DNA of 64,000 bases from Gigaspora margarita (lineage: Eukaryota; Glomeromycota; Glomeromycetes; Diversisporales; Gigasporaceae), in assembly GCA_009809945.1 (NCBI GenBank), contig WTPW01001275.1:79958-143957 (forward strand). Direction: 5' to 3'. Below, piece by piece: positions 11,302 through 23,209 of the stretch. Within the stretch, counting starts at the first letter, position 1. Each line of letters begins with the position of its first letter. Position numbers and translations under genes: made by a program. Under the pieces are notes generated by a model. It did no database searches. It was not told where the DNA came from and saw only the letters and a list, made by a program, of their open reading frames with translations.

Positions 11302-11932
11302 TGGTCCAGTGCAGAAAGATTTGTACCTCAAAAAATTTTGTAATTTCAACTCTATGTAAAAGTTTTTATATTTTTGATTAATTAATAAAAATTTTTTAAT
11401 ATCAAATAAAATAGGTTTTGATCTAACTTATTATATTATTTTTATTGTTATAAAATTGTTTTATTTTAATAATTAAGCATGTACAATTTGCTGTATTCAA
11501 AAAAAAAAAAGATATTTGTTTTTTAAAAAAAAAATATTTTAAATAATTTCGCAACCAATGTGTAGTTGTATGAGTTTGTACTATGCAAGAGCATTAATGT
11601 GCATATGATAAAGATATGGTTAAAATTTGAGCAAAATTGAATCACTGGTTGTGAAGAAATTAAGCTTTTAAGCAAGATGATTTGATTTTTTTTACTATAT
11701 ACGTGTATATGAAAATTATAAAAATTACTATATTAAATTATATAGTAAAAATTATTAAAAAAAGCTACTATTAATAAATTTTTTTATTGAATCAATAAAA
11801 TTATTAAAAAAAATTTATTTTTATGAATCCGATAACCTAATGATTATATTAAATTAAAAAAATCCAAAATTAATTTATACAAAAAATATTTGAATCAGAG
11901 CTGTTTGAGGTACAAATCTTTTTGTACCAGAC
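11302..11932. mobile_element. Inverted-repeat element (about 630 bp)
   Basis: The left end GTCCAGTGCAGAAAGATTTG and the complement of the right end (GTCTGGTACAAAAAGATTTG) match at most positions and continue into GTACCTCAAA on both arms. TA follows the right end, but the left boundary is uncertain by a few bases. The interior is AT-rich with no gene. Confidence 0.5.
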
Positions 11933-13144
11933 TATATATTTTATTATTAATTTACAAATATGTTTATTTTTCACCAAAAATAGAAAAATTTGCTGTTCTT
12001 ACTAATAATATTTATTTTATTGAGAAGGTAATTACAAAATTTATGATGCTAACTTTTTTTACTTCAATGCTTTAATATTATTGATAATATGCGAAATAGT
12101 ATCAATACCTGTATTAATCATAATCAAATATTGAAACATTAAACAAAACATGCTTGTATGGTGAAATGAATTACAGTCAAATTGTGGTGCGGCAACTTAG
12201 TGAAGTTGGTAAGTTGTCACCTCCTAAGCATCAGGTCTAGGGTTCAAATCCTACTGGCAATGCTTTAAAAAATAGGCCTGTGTTCTGGTAACTGCTTCTT
12301 GTTAATCAGTTGCTTGGTACACTATCTTGAATAAGAGCATTCAGTGCACAAAATCCAAGAAACCAGAGAAATAGAAATCCATTTGGCAAGTCCTGAGTAA
12401 GGAGGTAGCAAAGATCTTTGATAGTGCTACCAAAGCTGGAATATTAGAAATGGAGCCAGAGAATCAGATAATAAGACTCTCGAGGAGGGATCTACCAACC
12501 TGGCCACCAGAGTTATACTAGAAAAAAAGAACCTACATTTTAGCAGTAGGTACCAAAAAAAGAAAGCCATATTGACTCTTCTAGGCTAACTAGATTGGAA
12601 GTTTGTGGACCTGGGGTAAGGATGTGCAGAATGGTTAGGTATGTGCTGGGATTGGAGCAAACCTTGCAAGAGCAGAAGTAGATAATAGTAGGGGTTTAAT
12701 GGTTAGTCCTGACTCCAAGTGCAAGCCTTGATGAGTGCATCGTTACTAAAGTATAGGTGAATATCTGGTTGGACAGGTACCACTCTACCAAATTTTCTCC
12801 AAGGATAACAGGACCAGAATTATCTGGCTAGGTTCTAAGGACAATGGATAAGCATCTGGAACTGTCTAACTGACTAAATACTGGGAATGTTCTAGTAATA
12901 CAAGATGGGTTGGCAGGAGGGACATGGATTAGAGGGTTAAAATAGGCAATTTCTGTAGTTGGGTTGCAGGTATGGCAGCTAGTGTGGAACTTTATGATGG
13001 ACCACTTAAATTAAATACCAAAAGTGTACATGTGGCTACATCAGCAAATTTATATATGCGTAATCTTGTACAAGTTTTTACAATAAGTAAAAAAATCGTA
13101 AACTTACGTAAGATTTAATATAAAACTACATAATTCTTACGGTA

Positions 13145-13335
13145 CATAAGAAAATCATAAATTTATATAAAATTTTTTTATAAATTTACAATTTTCTTAT
13201 AGTGCATAAGAAAATCATAAATTTATATAAAAATTTTATATAAATTTATGATTTCTTATAGTGTATAAGAAAATTGTAAATTTATATAAAATTTTTATAT
13301 AAATTTATAATTTTCTTACAGTGTGTAAGAAAACG
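13145..13335. repeat. Palindromic tandem repeat, about 60-bp units
   Basis: Three units each contain AAGAAAATCATAAATTTATA followed by its near-complement TATAAATTTACAATTTTCTT, then TAGTG. Every unit can fold into a hairpin, so the array is a row of hairpins. Confidence 0.85.
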
Positions 13336-13336
13336 T

Positions 13337-13740
13337 TACAAAATATTTCAAAAAACCTCAAAATATTTCAGATCTAATATTTTTGAAATATTTTGAATAC
13401 TTTCAAAATATTTTAGGACTGAAAAACCAAGCTGGATCAGTAGATCTGTAGCCTGGATCATACCAAGGGCATGTTTGACTAATATTTTTGAAATGTTTTG
13501 ATGATCATAGTACAAGATCAGATTAGATTTTTGGTTGCAAAATATTTTGAAAAACCTCAAAATATTTTAGATCTAATATTTTTGAAATATTTTGAATCTT
13601 TCAAAATATTTTAGGACTGGAAAACCAAGCTGGATTAGTAGATTTGTAGCCTAGATCATACCAAGGGCATTTTTGACTAATATTTTTAAAATGTTTCAAA
13701 ATGTTTTGATGATCATAATACAAGATCAGATTAGATCTTT
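13337..13740. repeat. Tandem duplication of about 200 bp
   Basis: The segments about 13339-13538 and 13539-13738 are near-identical, including GGACTGAAAAACCAAGCTGG / GGACTGGAAAACCAAGCTGG and CATACCAAGGGCAT. Inside each, AATATTTTTGAAATATTTTG motifs form further palindromes. Confidence 0.85.
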
Positions 13741-13919
13741 GTTTATTTTTTTTTGTTTAAAATTTAGATCTTCTTTTAATTTTAAATTGTTTTTTTGTTC
13801 TCATTTTGTTTTTTTTTGGTTTATTTCATTTTATTTAGTTTTATTTTGTTATGTCATTTTTTTTCTTTTATTTATTATTTTTTAATTTTTTTATTTTACT
13901 TTTACAAAAAACACCAACC

Positions 13920-15310
13920 CTAATTTTTTGGCACTTTGCAAAAAATCTGACAACTTTTTGACACTTTGCGCAAGCCATCTCAGGCTTCTGACACTTTGCA
14001 AGAACATACTGATTTCACCAACCATTTCTAAATTTTAGAGAATACCTCTTTAAAAAAATAAAGGTTCAGTTAGTTCTTTATTTATTTTTTTTATTGATGT
14101 TTTTTGTTCTTTTTGTTTTTGTTTTTGTTTTTTTTTATTTTTTTTATTAATTTATTTTATTCTGGCACTTTGCAAGAAAATAATTTAGGCTTTTTTGACA
14201 CTTTGCAAATAAACCCAGACTTTTCCAGAACTTTGCAAGAATATATCAACTAGATTTCAGCAATTTCTGTTATGAACTCTACTTCAGAGAAATAGAGATT
14301 TGGGTTTCATTTTTTTTATTCAGTTTGCTTACATTTCCATTTTTTTGTTGTTTTTTTTACTTATTTCTTTAATTTTTATTTTTTTTATTTATTCTGGCAC
14401 TTTGCGAAAACTGTAATTTTGATGATTTCTGAATTGCAAGAACATGAACTCTTACTTCATAAAATGGAAGTTTGGGGCTTCATTTATTTTGTTAATTTGC
14501 TTACAGTTTTGTTTTTTGTTTCTTTTTTTTTACTTATTTTTTTAATTTTATTTTATTTTATTTATTTTCAACTTTCTTTGAAACTTTGCAAGAAAACAAC
14601 CTGACTTCTGGCACTTTACAAAAATATCAAATCTAACTTTTTTAGCACTTAGCATGAAGTAGTGAATATAAGCGAATATAAAAAAAAGGAAATTTGAGGC
14701 TTTGTTTATTTTTTTTTTAATTTGCTTACAGTTTTTTTCTTGTTTGTTTTTTTTTTTACTTATTTTTTTTAATTTTATTTTATTTTATTTATTTCTGACT
14801 TTCTTCAAAACTTTGTAAGAAAACAACCTGACTTCTGGCACTTTACAAAAATACTAAGGGCCGTGTCATTAATCACCTGATTATTTTTTATCAGAAGCCT
14901 ACCCCCCTCCCTCTTCTTTAATATATTTATAGTCAGGTTCTTATATATAATTTCAACTTTTTTTACCCCCTCCCCCCTAAAAAATCACCTGATTTTTGTC
15001 ACTCCCCTAACTCTAACTTCTCCAGCACTTTGCAAGAAGTAGTGAATATAAGCAAATATGAAAAAAGAAAATTTGGAGCTTCGTTTATTTTTTTTAATTT
15101 GCTTACAGTTTTGTTTTTTGTTTGTTTTTTTTTCTTATTTTTTTAAATTTTATTTTATTTTATTTATTTCTAACTTTCTTTGAAACTTTGCATGAAAACA
15201 ATCTGACTTCTAGCACTTTACAAAAATACCAACTCTAACTTCTCTAGCACTTTGTAAGAAGTAGCTAATATAAACAAATATGAAAAAAAAGAAATCATAG
15301 CTAACTTCAG
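13920..15310. repeat. Degenerate tandem repeat of about 200 bp (GCACTTTGCAAGAA family)
   Basis: At least four units carry T-rich DNA, TTTATTTTATTTTATTTATT, ACTTTCTTTGAAACTTTGCA, AACCTGACTTCTGGCACTTT and AGTAGTGAATATAAGC in the same order. One unit is broken by the MITE at 14858-15007, and the neighbouring units show the unbroken sequence. Confidence 0.8.
14858..15007. mobile_element. PIF/Harbinger-like MITE (150 bp)
   Basis: It starts GGGCCGTGTCATTAATCACC and ends TTTTTGTCACTCCCC, flanked by TAA on both sides (14855-14857, 15008-15010). Adjacent repeat units show the empty site (AATACCAACTCTAACTTC), so the insertion boundary is directly visible. Homologous to 7845-8104, but with a single central unit. 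Confidence 0.8.
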
Positions 15311-15501
15311 AGTAAGAAAAATAAGTGTATTAGGCTAGTATTTTTATAGAATTAAATGCAACAAAGTGCAAAAGTATTTAAAATATTATTATTTTTTTTG
15401 ATATTTTTTTTTAGTTTCATTTTTTTGGGGTTTATTTTTTTTATTGTTTTTTTTATTATTTTTTTGTAAAAAATGTATTATAATATATAGAAAATTGTAT
15501 G

Positions 15502-15706
15502 TGGAGACATGTCTCCATGGTGACCCTACATATAACAGCCAATCATTTTTAGGGTTAAAAAATTTTCATTTGTGTTTTTGTATTATAAAAGTTAGAAAGT
15601 TTGTAGAAAATTTTAATTGGCCAATAATAAGCAACATATTATCTAGTCGCATGCTTAATTTTGATTGGCTATTTATATAAAGGGTCTCCATGGAGACATG
15701 TCTCCA
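15502..15706. mobile_element. MITE with self-palindromic ends (about 205 bp)
   Basis: Both ends are TGGAGACATGTCTCCA, itself a palindrome, and the inverted match continues inward through GGGTC/GACCC and TGATTGGCTAT / ATAACAGCCAATCA. TA lies close to each end, but the exact duplication is ambiguous. Confidence 0.75.
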
Positions 15707-15944
15707 TAAAATAACACCCATAATATATAATAAAAATATATAATATTAATTAAAAATTTAAAATATAATATATAAAAAAAGGAGCAATTTATATTCTGTG
15801 GGGGGTTGGTATTCTTATTTTTCGCATCTCCAATCATACCAATCAGATGATTAAATTTTGCATAACGATCGAATGTAAATAAAGACAAAAAATGTAAACA
15901 AAAACAAAAAAATCCAAATATCTTAAGAAAAATTAAATATATTA

Positions 15945-16599
15945 TCCCTTAATCTGTAGGCAGTTCCAGGCAAATTTGCCTGGAAAAATACTATAAATAT
16001 ACTTATGATCTACTTTTTTTAAAAATTAAAATATTAAAATAAAATTTTATTTAATAATATTTGAAAATAAGGATTATATTTTAGTAAAATTTAATTTTAT
16101 ATTATAAAAAAACAAGTATAAGTTGCTTATAAGCTAAAAATAGACAATTTTAAAAAAAAATTTCAACCAAAAAAAATTATCACTAATTCTTGGCGAACTC
16201 TATAAATATTAGCTCTAGCTCTCTGTTTTTAATATATATTGTAGTTTATAAAAAGGATTACAACTTTTATTATTTCACTTTTGTGATTTACTTGTAAAAA
16301 TTATGACTTGTATTAGAAGTGAAAATTTTTTTTATAGACGGGAACATATAAAATTTAAGAAAAGTTAAAGAAAAATTCTATAGTAAAAATTTTTAAATAA
16401 AAACTTTAAAGTTTTATTGTATGAAAGTTTTCTAATAATTTTAAAAAATTTTTCTAAGAAAGTTTATAAAATATGTTTTAAAAAAGTATTTTATAAAGAA
16501 AGTATATCCCATATTCTTAATAAATTTTTGTTTTAATTAAAAAATTATAAATAGTTTTTAATTTTCCAGGCAAATTTGCCTGGAATACAGTTTAAGGGA
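15945..16599. mobile_element. TCCCTTA-type TA-flanked MITE, copy 1 (655 bp)
   Basis: Ends TCCCTTAATCTGTA and, complemented, TCCCTTAAACTGTA are flanked by TA (15943-15944, 16600-16601). Next to each end lies the perfect palindrome TCCAGGCAAATTTGCCTGGA. The interior is homologous to the element at 40349-40990 (shared GGGAACATATAAAATTTAAG). No coding sequence. Confidence 0.85.
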
Positions 16600-16609
16600 T
16601 AAAAATTTT

Positions 16610-16810
16610 TTGCACCTATGTGTAAAATTTTATGCTGAACAAGTTTACTTAGAGGACTTAAGAAAATTATCTTAGTAAGTTTTTAAGATATTATCAAAAA
16701 ACTAAAGAAAAAAATAAAAAAATAAAAATATCCTAAAATTCTATTAAGATAATCTTTGTTTGGCGTCTAAGTAAACTTGTTCAGCATGAAATTTTGCATA
16801 TAAGTGCACT
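16610..16810. mobile_element. MITE with 40-bp inverted ends (about 200 bp)
   Basis: The left arm (GCACCTATGTGTAAAATTTT, then ATGCTGAACAAGTTTACTTA) is complemented by the right arm (TAAGTAAACTTGTTCAGCAT, then GAAATTTTGCATATAAGTGC) with only a few mismatches. The central part is A-rich. It sits directly beside the preceding element. Confidence 0.8.
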
Positions 16811-17829
16811 AACTAAAAGTAATTTTTATTAATATTATATGAGTTATTGTTAAAATAAAAAACAACTCCAAAATTATAACTTAACAATTAACCAATCAAA
16901 ATCGAGATGTAAGATGCAATATAGATTGCTGGATGCGAGACATACATTTTTCCATAAAAAAATATATTTATAATTTTATAATAAATTGCAAAACCTTGCA
17001 AAAACTTACAAAAACCTGTAAAATGTTCAAAACTTTGCAAAAAGCATGATTATATGAATATAATTATTAATTGATCATAAATTTTATTAATTTACACCAG
17101 TTTTTACTAGTTTTTAATATTTGTAATATTTTTGCTATATTTCGAATTCACTATGCTGCAAATGTTCATAATTATTACACCTGTGTAATATCTGTAGTTA
17201 CTATAGCATAAACTTATATATTTATTACCTCTACATAATATCCTGAACTAATCATAGGTATTTCATAAGTTTATACTAGCGTAAAAGCTTACGGAAGTTT
17301 ATGCATATTTTTTTTTGCTGATATAGTTGGGTCCTTGTCAATGTAACAAATTCTGATTGACCTCCATGTAGGTCAACTGACGGCCCTAGTATCTTGAATA
17401 AAATATCCTGAGTCCCAAGATGGGCACTTTGAAACCAAAAAAAAATTACAGTCAAATTATATTTATATTAATGGTAATTGTTATTTCAACACTATAGTAA
17501 AACATGCTGAAGTTGTTTTATGAAACTATATACAGAGAACAAACTAAAATAATATGAATACTTCTACCCTATTGAAACGCAGAGTTAGTACTGTACATCT
17601 TATATTTGCTATGCAAAGTTAATTTTTTATTATATATTAGGCCAGACCAACTTAATTCAGTAGTTTATGTTACCCCTATTCTATAAAAACTTAATATACA
17701 GAAAAATATGCATAAATATGAAATTGTATGCAGGTAAGCATAGATTTAATACTCACTGCAAGAAAACTGCATGAAAACTAATTATCCAAAAAATTTAATA
17801 TATGCTATCACATGAAATATTAAAATCTG

Positions 17830-18440
17830 TGCACTATCATCTATAATATTATATATATTAATGTGTATTAATCTTAATAATCATATAATTTTTGTGCACT
17901 AACATGCACAATTGTTAAGCTTTTTAACAATTATAATTTTTGTGCACTAACATGCACAATTGTTAAGATTCTTAATAATCATAATTTTTTATGTGCTAAC
18001 AAATACAATCATTAAGATTTTTAGCAATCATAATTTTAGTGCACTGATATCACAATTATCACAATCATTAAGATTCCTTAATGATTACAATTTTTATGCT
18101 CTAACATGCACAATTATTAAGATTCTAATGATCATAATTTTTGTGCACTGACATGCACAATTATTAAGATTCTTAATAATCATAATTTTAGTGCATTTAT
18201 GTCATGATTATCACAATCATTAAGACTCCTTAACAATCACAATTTTTTAACATGATGTTATGATCATTGCAATCATTAAGATTCCTTAACAATTATGATC
18301 ATTACAACTATTAAGATTCAATCATTACAATAATTAAAATCCTTAATGATCATTATTCCATGTAGTAAGTAATGCTCATTAAGATTCTTAATAATTATAA
18401 TTACACATACTATGATATTATTAAGATTCTTAAGGGTAGA
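17830..18440. repeat. Minisatellite, about 55-60-bp palindrome-rich units
   Basis: Units contain TTAAGATTCTTAATAATCAT, AATTTTTGTGCACTAACATG and CACAATTATT. Two inner palindromes (TTAAGATTCTTAA and GTGCACTAACATGCAC) recur in each, so hairpins are expected on both strands. Units become degenerate to the right. Confidence 0.85.
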
Positions 18441-18797
18441 ATAAAGTTAGATAAATTTTTATATAATTTATGTAGTACTACAAAATTTTATTAGAAAGCA
18501 AAAATATGCTTCTAATAAAACTTTTTAGAATTATAGTCAATATTCCCCAAAATTTGTAACATATAATTTGATATTTTATATTTGTTATAGTAAAATTTTA
18601 AACTCTAATTATTTAAAAAATCTATTTTCATATATTGATAAAAAACTTAGATAGACCCAAATTTACTTAGGTAGCACAAAAATTGCTAATTCTGATTGGT
18701 CAAATCTACGTTGTTTACAATTCTGATTTGTCAATTACCTGATTTTATATAATTACAATATGATCACTATTAAAAATGATCTATCTTCACCCTATCT

Positions 18798-18945
18798 TTA
18801 ATAATCATAATTTCTGTGTATTGACACACACAAATCACATTTGATTTGTAAGTAAATAAATATATACTTTTTTTACAATCATAATTCTGTGCGGTAACAC
18901 ATACAAATTACATTCAATCTGTAAATAAATAAATATTTACTTTTT
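18798..18945. repeat. Two-copy tandem repeat of about 80 bp
   Basis: ATAATTTCTGTGTATTGACA and ATAATTCTGTGCGGTAACAC begin two units that share CACATTTGATTTGTAA / TACATTCAATCTGTAA and AATAAATATATACTT. They look like remote members of the array at 17830-18440. Confidence 0.6.
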
Positions 18946-21889
18946 GTTTTTTTTTGTTTTTTTTATACCTATAATTTTTATTATTTTCTTTATATTTTTA
19001 CAACTTAAATAATTTTTTTAATTATTACTATTGTTTTTAAATTATCCTTTGGAGTTATTGTCTTGAGAGTTGCTCTTTTGGAATTATTGTTGCTTTTGGT
19101 ATAACCTTTTTTATCATAATTGGATGTATTGTGACTTTGTTTTTTTCTTACTTTTATTTTTTTCTCTTATTTTTACTTACTGCATATTGTTGCATTTGGC
19201 TTCCAATTCTTGTATCTTTTTTGAGCCACTGATATTGGAGTTGCTACAATTGAAATTCCACTATTGGGATTATTACTAAGGTAGTTATATTGAATTTTTT
19301 TTTTTGCACATTGTTAGTTGCTGGGTTATTTTAAAATTAGTCATTTAGTAATTAGAGATATTTCTTATTAGCATGTAAATTAAGATTAATTATGTAATGT
19401 TTTTGTAATTTAATAAATTAAAATATCATGAAATTAATAAAATTATTGTAAAAATATATATAAAAAATTTAGTTAATAATATTATTAAAAAAATACATAT
19501 AATAACAATTTATATATAGAATAATGTATATGAATTTATATATGGATATATGTTATTATATGTATAAGTATGGATATATATTATTATGTATTACCTGCAT
19601 GTAAATATGCATGAAAAAATACTGGAAACCACAAAATTTTACATTAGAATGTGCACTACTGCACAGAATTTGTGCTTTATTACATGATGTAAATGTGCTT
19701 TCTTATACATTGTCTTGTATAGATTTATATGCAGGTTCATATAGTTTTATGACTAAACCTTTTTATGCATTGCTGTATTATTCTATGCAGCAATTTGTTA
19801 TAGGGGCATTTTTTTCTCTTTACTATGGATGCAGAACATTTCAGAAAATTTTTGATATTACTGATTATTTCAAAAAATCTTTATAATAGACTCCCTTCCA
19901 ATCCTTCTCTTATTACCCTCTTTTGAGAGAAGGATGTAATGTAAACCACTGCTTTAAATTGGTCTGGCCTTACATTGATTTCAAAATTTTGGACAGATGG
20001 ATATTTTTTATCAGTCACATGATTTGTTATATCTAACATTTTATCATATGATCTTCACAAATTATACAAATTGACAAAATTGCATTTTTAAAAATTTTGT
20101 CTAAAACCTTAAACCCAATATGTACTATTTCTTAAGACAAAACTATTGCTAAGTTTTTTATGAATCAAATATATAAGAAATATAAAAATGAACTTCTTCA
20201 GATAAATTACTACCCCTTGAATATGTGCAATTATTTTGACTACTTTCACTTGATTCTTCTCAGGTTAACAACTTCTTGGCTCAAAAATGATCTATTAGGT
20301 GCATTAGAGAGAGAGCTTTTGTCAAAATGCATGTGCAAATGGCTGCTACATTATAAATATAATGAAGAAAATCAAGAAAGACTGTTTTGCAGTATGTAAA
20401 TCACTAATAATTTGACATTTTTGTTTTATTTTTTACTTGGTAAAAGCTATTTAAGGTTGCTAATACTTATTATCTTATTTAGTTTTATTTATTAGTATCA
20501 ATATAAGTATAAAAGGTTATTTATTTATTTATTTATTTCAAAGATTATTTATTAATTATTAGTTTTATTCAGTGGCTTGCTAGTTATTACTATTATAATT
20601 AATTTTACTGGATTCATAGTACAAGATATAAAATTTTATATTTTACCTGTCAAAGTAACTCTACAAAAAGATATTTTCACTTTTTTTTTTACTAAGAGAT
20701 TACTTATTGGTTATTAGCTTTGATTAATTAGTTTAATTTCAATATTTATTAAAAGAATTTTGGCATGAAATATAAATAAAGATTATATAATTTAATTTTT
20801 ATTAAAAAATTTTTTTAAAAAAAAAATATTCTATTAATATATTAACTATTTAAGTGCTAAACTCTATAGATTTAAGCTCTCATCAATATTAGTTTAATCC
20901 AACCTAACAGTTTCAAAATTTTGACTTCTTATAGTTCTTAAATAATCTACTGCACTGCTAAAATTTTTTTGTCTACATTAAGATTTTTGTCAATAGTTTT
21001 ATCTAAATTTTTAAAAATTATATTAGTACTATAGTAATAAGCATTATTTTAATCTCTTCAATTCTGATCTAATTCACTTCATTGGTTATAACTGCTTGAA
21101 TTTCAATAAATCTTCATTGGTAATAACTTTAAACAGTTTAAAATATTAAATAACTTGGTAAGTTTATTGTTATCTTTAAAAAAAGTTTTCAAAGCAAGAT
21201 AATAAGTATATATAAAGTAAAACAAAAGACCAACTTTAAGGGCACTATTCTTAACTTTGCAACTTATCACACTTTAGGCTTAAAAATAAGAAAGCATGTA
21301 TGTAACTAAAGCACTATTCATTATCTCATGATTGCTGTTTCCTTTTAGAAAACCCCTGAAAAAGCCATTTAAAGAGGGCCTGGCCTGCTGTTGCAATTTA
21401 TTATGAAAAATGGATCGATCATATGGATGTCAATCACTCAAATTTTATAGTAAAAAATTTACCCTTGTGATCTGTGTGACAAATCATGTAACTGTTATTA
21501 ATTTAGATTAAATAAATGTAAGACAACTGCAAAATTATTATTCTTACTCGGATCAATTTATTGACATTATGAAATAACACAATGGGAGTAGTGCCACGCT
21601 GTAGCCATAAATGCCTAACTTCTAATTATACAATATACTCAACTCAATGTGCACACACACAAAGTATTGCATAATGGTCATGTGGTGACAAAAAAGAGGA
21701 TCAAACACATGTATGATATGCCAACATTGTCAAAATGCAAAGAGTGTGCGCATTATTGTAGTACTACCTCATTATAACAATTTTTCATATTTTTACTACT
21801 AATATCAGATGAGTGTCATAGAGCAAGTTGCAGAGCAAGGCCACCCACAAGTTAGCAAGCACATATCTGATCATCTCACACCTTCATTC
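18946..21889. other. AT-rich region without recognised genes
   Basis: T-rich tracts (18950-19070), a TTTA microsatellite (about 20518-20540) and several open frames of 60-90 codons (for example 19611-19886) occur, but none has a recognisable domain, convincing codon use or splice signals. Confidence 0.4.
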
Positions 21890-22529
21890 TTCTCATATTT
21901 CCAATCTTATATTTCTTTTCTCTGCATCTTATATAATCATTTTTGCTCTTTTTTCTTTTTATTCCGTTTCTTTTTTCATTTTCTTTTCTTTCTTCTTTCC
22001 ATTTCTTTTCTCCTTCTCTGATCTTTCTCTTTTTCTATTCTTCTTTCTTTTTTTTGTTCTTTCTTTTTCTCCTTTGTTCTTTCTTCTTCTTTCTTTTCTA
22101 TGTTCTTAGTCTTTTCCTTTCCTCTTTCCTTGCCTTTTTCTTTTACTTACCTTTCTTTTTCCTTTTCTTTCTCTTTTCCTTTCCTTTTCTGCTTTTCTCT
22201 TTCTATTTTTTGCCTTCCTTTCTTTTCTTACTTTCTTTTTCTCTTTTTCTTTTCTTTTTTCTTTTTTCTATTCTTTCTCTTTTCATATTCTTTTCTTTTT
22301 ATTTCCTATTCTTTTCCCTTTTCTAGTTTCTTTTCTTTACTTTTCTCTTTTTCTTTCTTTTCTCTTCCTTTTTTTTTTTTCTCTTCCTTTTTTTCCTTTT
22401 CTTTCTCCTTTCCATTTCTTTTCTCCTTCTCTAATCTTTCTCATTTTTCTGTTCTTTTTTCTCTTTTCCTGTTCTTCATTCTTTTTCATCTTTCTTTTTT
22501 CTTCTTCTTTTCCATGCACTTCCTTTTTC
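21890..22529. repeat. Polypyrimidine (CT) tract of more than 600 bp
   Basis: Nearly every base of the plus strand from about 21930 to the gap is C or T (TTTCTTTTC-type words), giving extreme strand asymmetry. Long frames of Phe/Ser/Leu on the plus strand and Lys/Arg/Glu on the minus strand are artefacts of this composition. The tract runs into an assembly gap, so its true length is unknown. Confidence 0.9.
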
Positions 22530-23209
22530 NNNNNNNNNNNNNNNNNNNNNNNNNNNNNNNNNNNNNNNNNNNNNNNNNNNNNNNNNNNNNNNNNNNNNNN
22601 NNNNNNNNNNNNNNNNNNNNNNNNNNNNNNNNNNNNNNNNNNNNNNNNNNNNNNNNNNNNNNNNNNNNNNNNNNNNNNNNNNNNNNNNNNNNNNNNNNNN
22701 NNNNNNNNNNNNNNNNNNNNNNNNNNNNNNNNNNNNNNNNNNNNNNNNNNNNNNNNNNNNNNNNNNNNNNNNNNNNNNNNNNNNNNNNNNNNNNNNNNNN
22801 NNNNNNNNNNNNNNNNNNNNNNNNNNNNNNNNNNNNNNNNNNNNNNNNNNNNNNNNNNNNNNNNNNNNNNNNNNNNNNNNNNNNNNNNNNNNNNNNNNNN
22901 NNNNNNNNNNNNNNNNNNNNNNNNNNNNNNNNNNNNNNNNNNNNNNNNNNNNNNNNNNNNNNNNNNNNNNNNNNNNNNNNNNNNNNNNNNNNNNNNNNNN
23001 NNNNNNNNNNNNNNNNNNNNNNNNNNNNNNNNNNNNNNNNNNNNNNNNNNNNNNNNNNNNNNNNNNNNNNNNNNNNNNNNNNNNNNNNNNNNNNNNNNNN
23101 NNNNNNNNNNNNNNNNNNNNNNNNNNNNNNNNNNNNNNNNNNNNNNNNNNNNNNNNNNNNNNNNNNNNNNNNNNNNNNNNNNNNNNNNNNNNNNNNNNNN
23201 NNNNNNNNN
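22530..23209. other. Assembly gap (680 N)
   Basis: All bases are N. The gap starts inside the polypyrimidine tract and ends in a T run, so it probably hides more of the same repeat. Confidence 0.99.

Larger units (their letters stand above)
13039..17323. mobile_element. TA-flanked 4.3-kb insertion inside the SINE
   Basis: The ends are imperfect terminal inverted repeats: CATCAGCAAA...TATGCGTAA at the left and, complemented, TATCAGCAAA...TATGCATAA at the right (21 of 28 positions). It is flanked by TA at 13037-13038 and 17324-17325, and the intact SINE copy has a single TA at this point. Contents in order: palindromic 60-bp repeats, a 200-bp duplication, 220-bp tandem repeats with a Harbinger-like MITE inside, and three more inverted-repeat elements. 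No transposase was found. It may be one non-autonomous Tc1/mariner-like element swollen by later insertions. Confidence 0.7.
12184..17444 (+). mobile_element. Long tRNA-headed SINE-like element, copy 1, split by a 4.3-kb insertion
   Basis: The element proper is 12184-13038 plus 17326-17444, about 970 bp. Its head has an A-box-like CTTAGTGAAGTTGG (12196-12209) and an exact B box GGTTCAAATCC (12241-12251). It ends in a run of A at 17437-17445. The two outer flanks carry the same 14 bp ATTACAGTCAAATT (12170-12183 and 17445-17458), although they are 5.3 kb apart, which proves that both ends belong to one insertion. A second uninterrupted copy lies inverted at 43886-44851, and the two match across the split (...GTGGCTA | TAGTTGGG... 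here versus GTGTAGCTAGTTGTA there). No protein is encoded. It is longer than usual SINEs; a deleted LINE with a tRNA-like 5' end is an alternative. Confidence 0.85.

Noticed and set aside
12184-12260. Possible functional tRNA gene
   Set aside because: A and B boxes are present, but acceptor and anticodon stems do not pair properly and the sequence continues into the SINE body shared with 43886-44851.
17830-18440. Possible CRISPR-like array
   Set aside because: Repeats have no conserved spacing with unique spacers, and the host is a eukaryote; it is a minisatellite.
19611-19886. 91-codon plus-strand frame beginning MKKYWKPQNF
   Set aside because: No recognisable motif, no splice sites or neighbours that would extend it, and such lengths arise by chance here.
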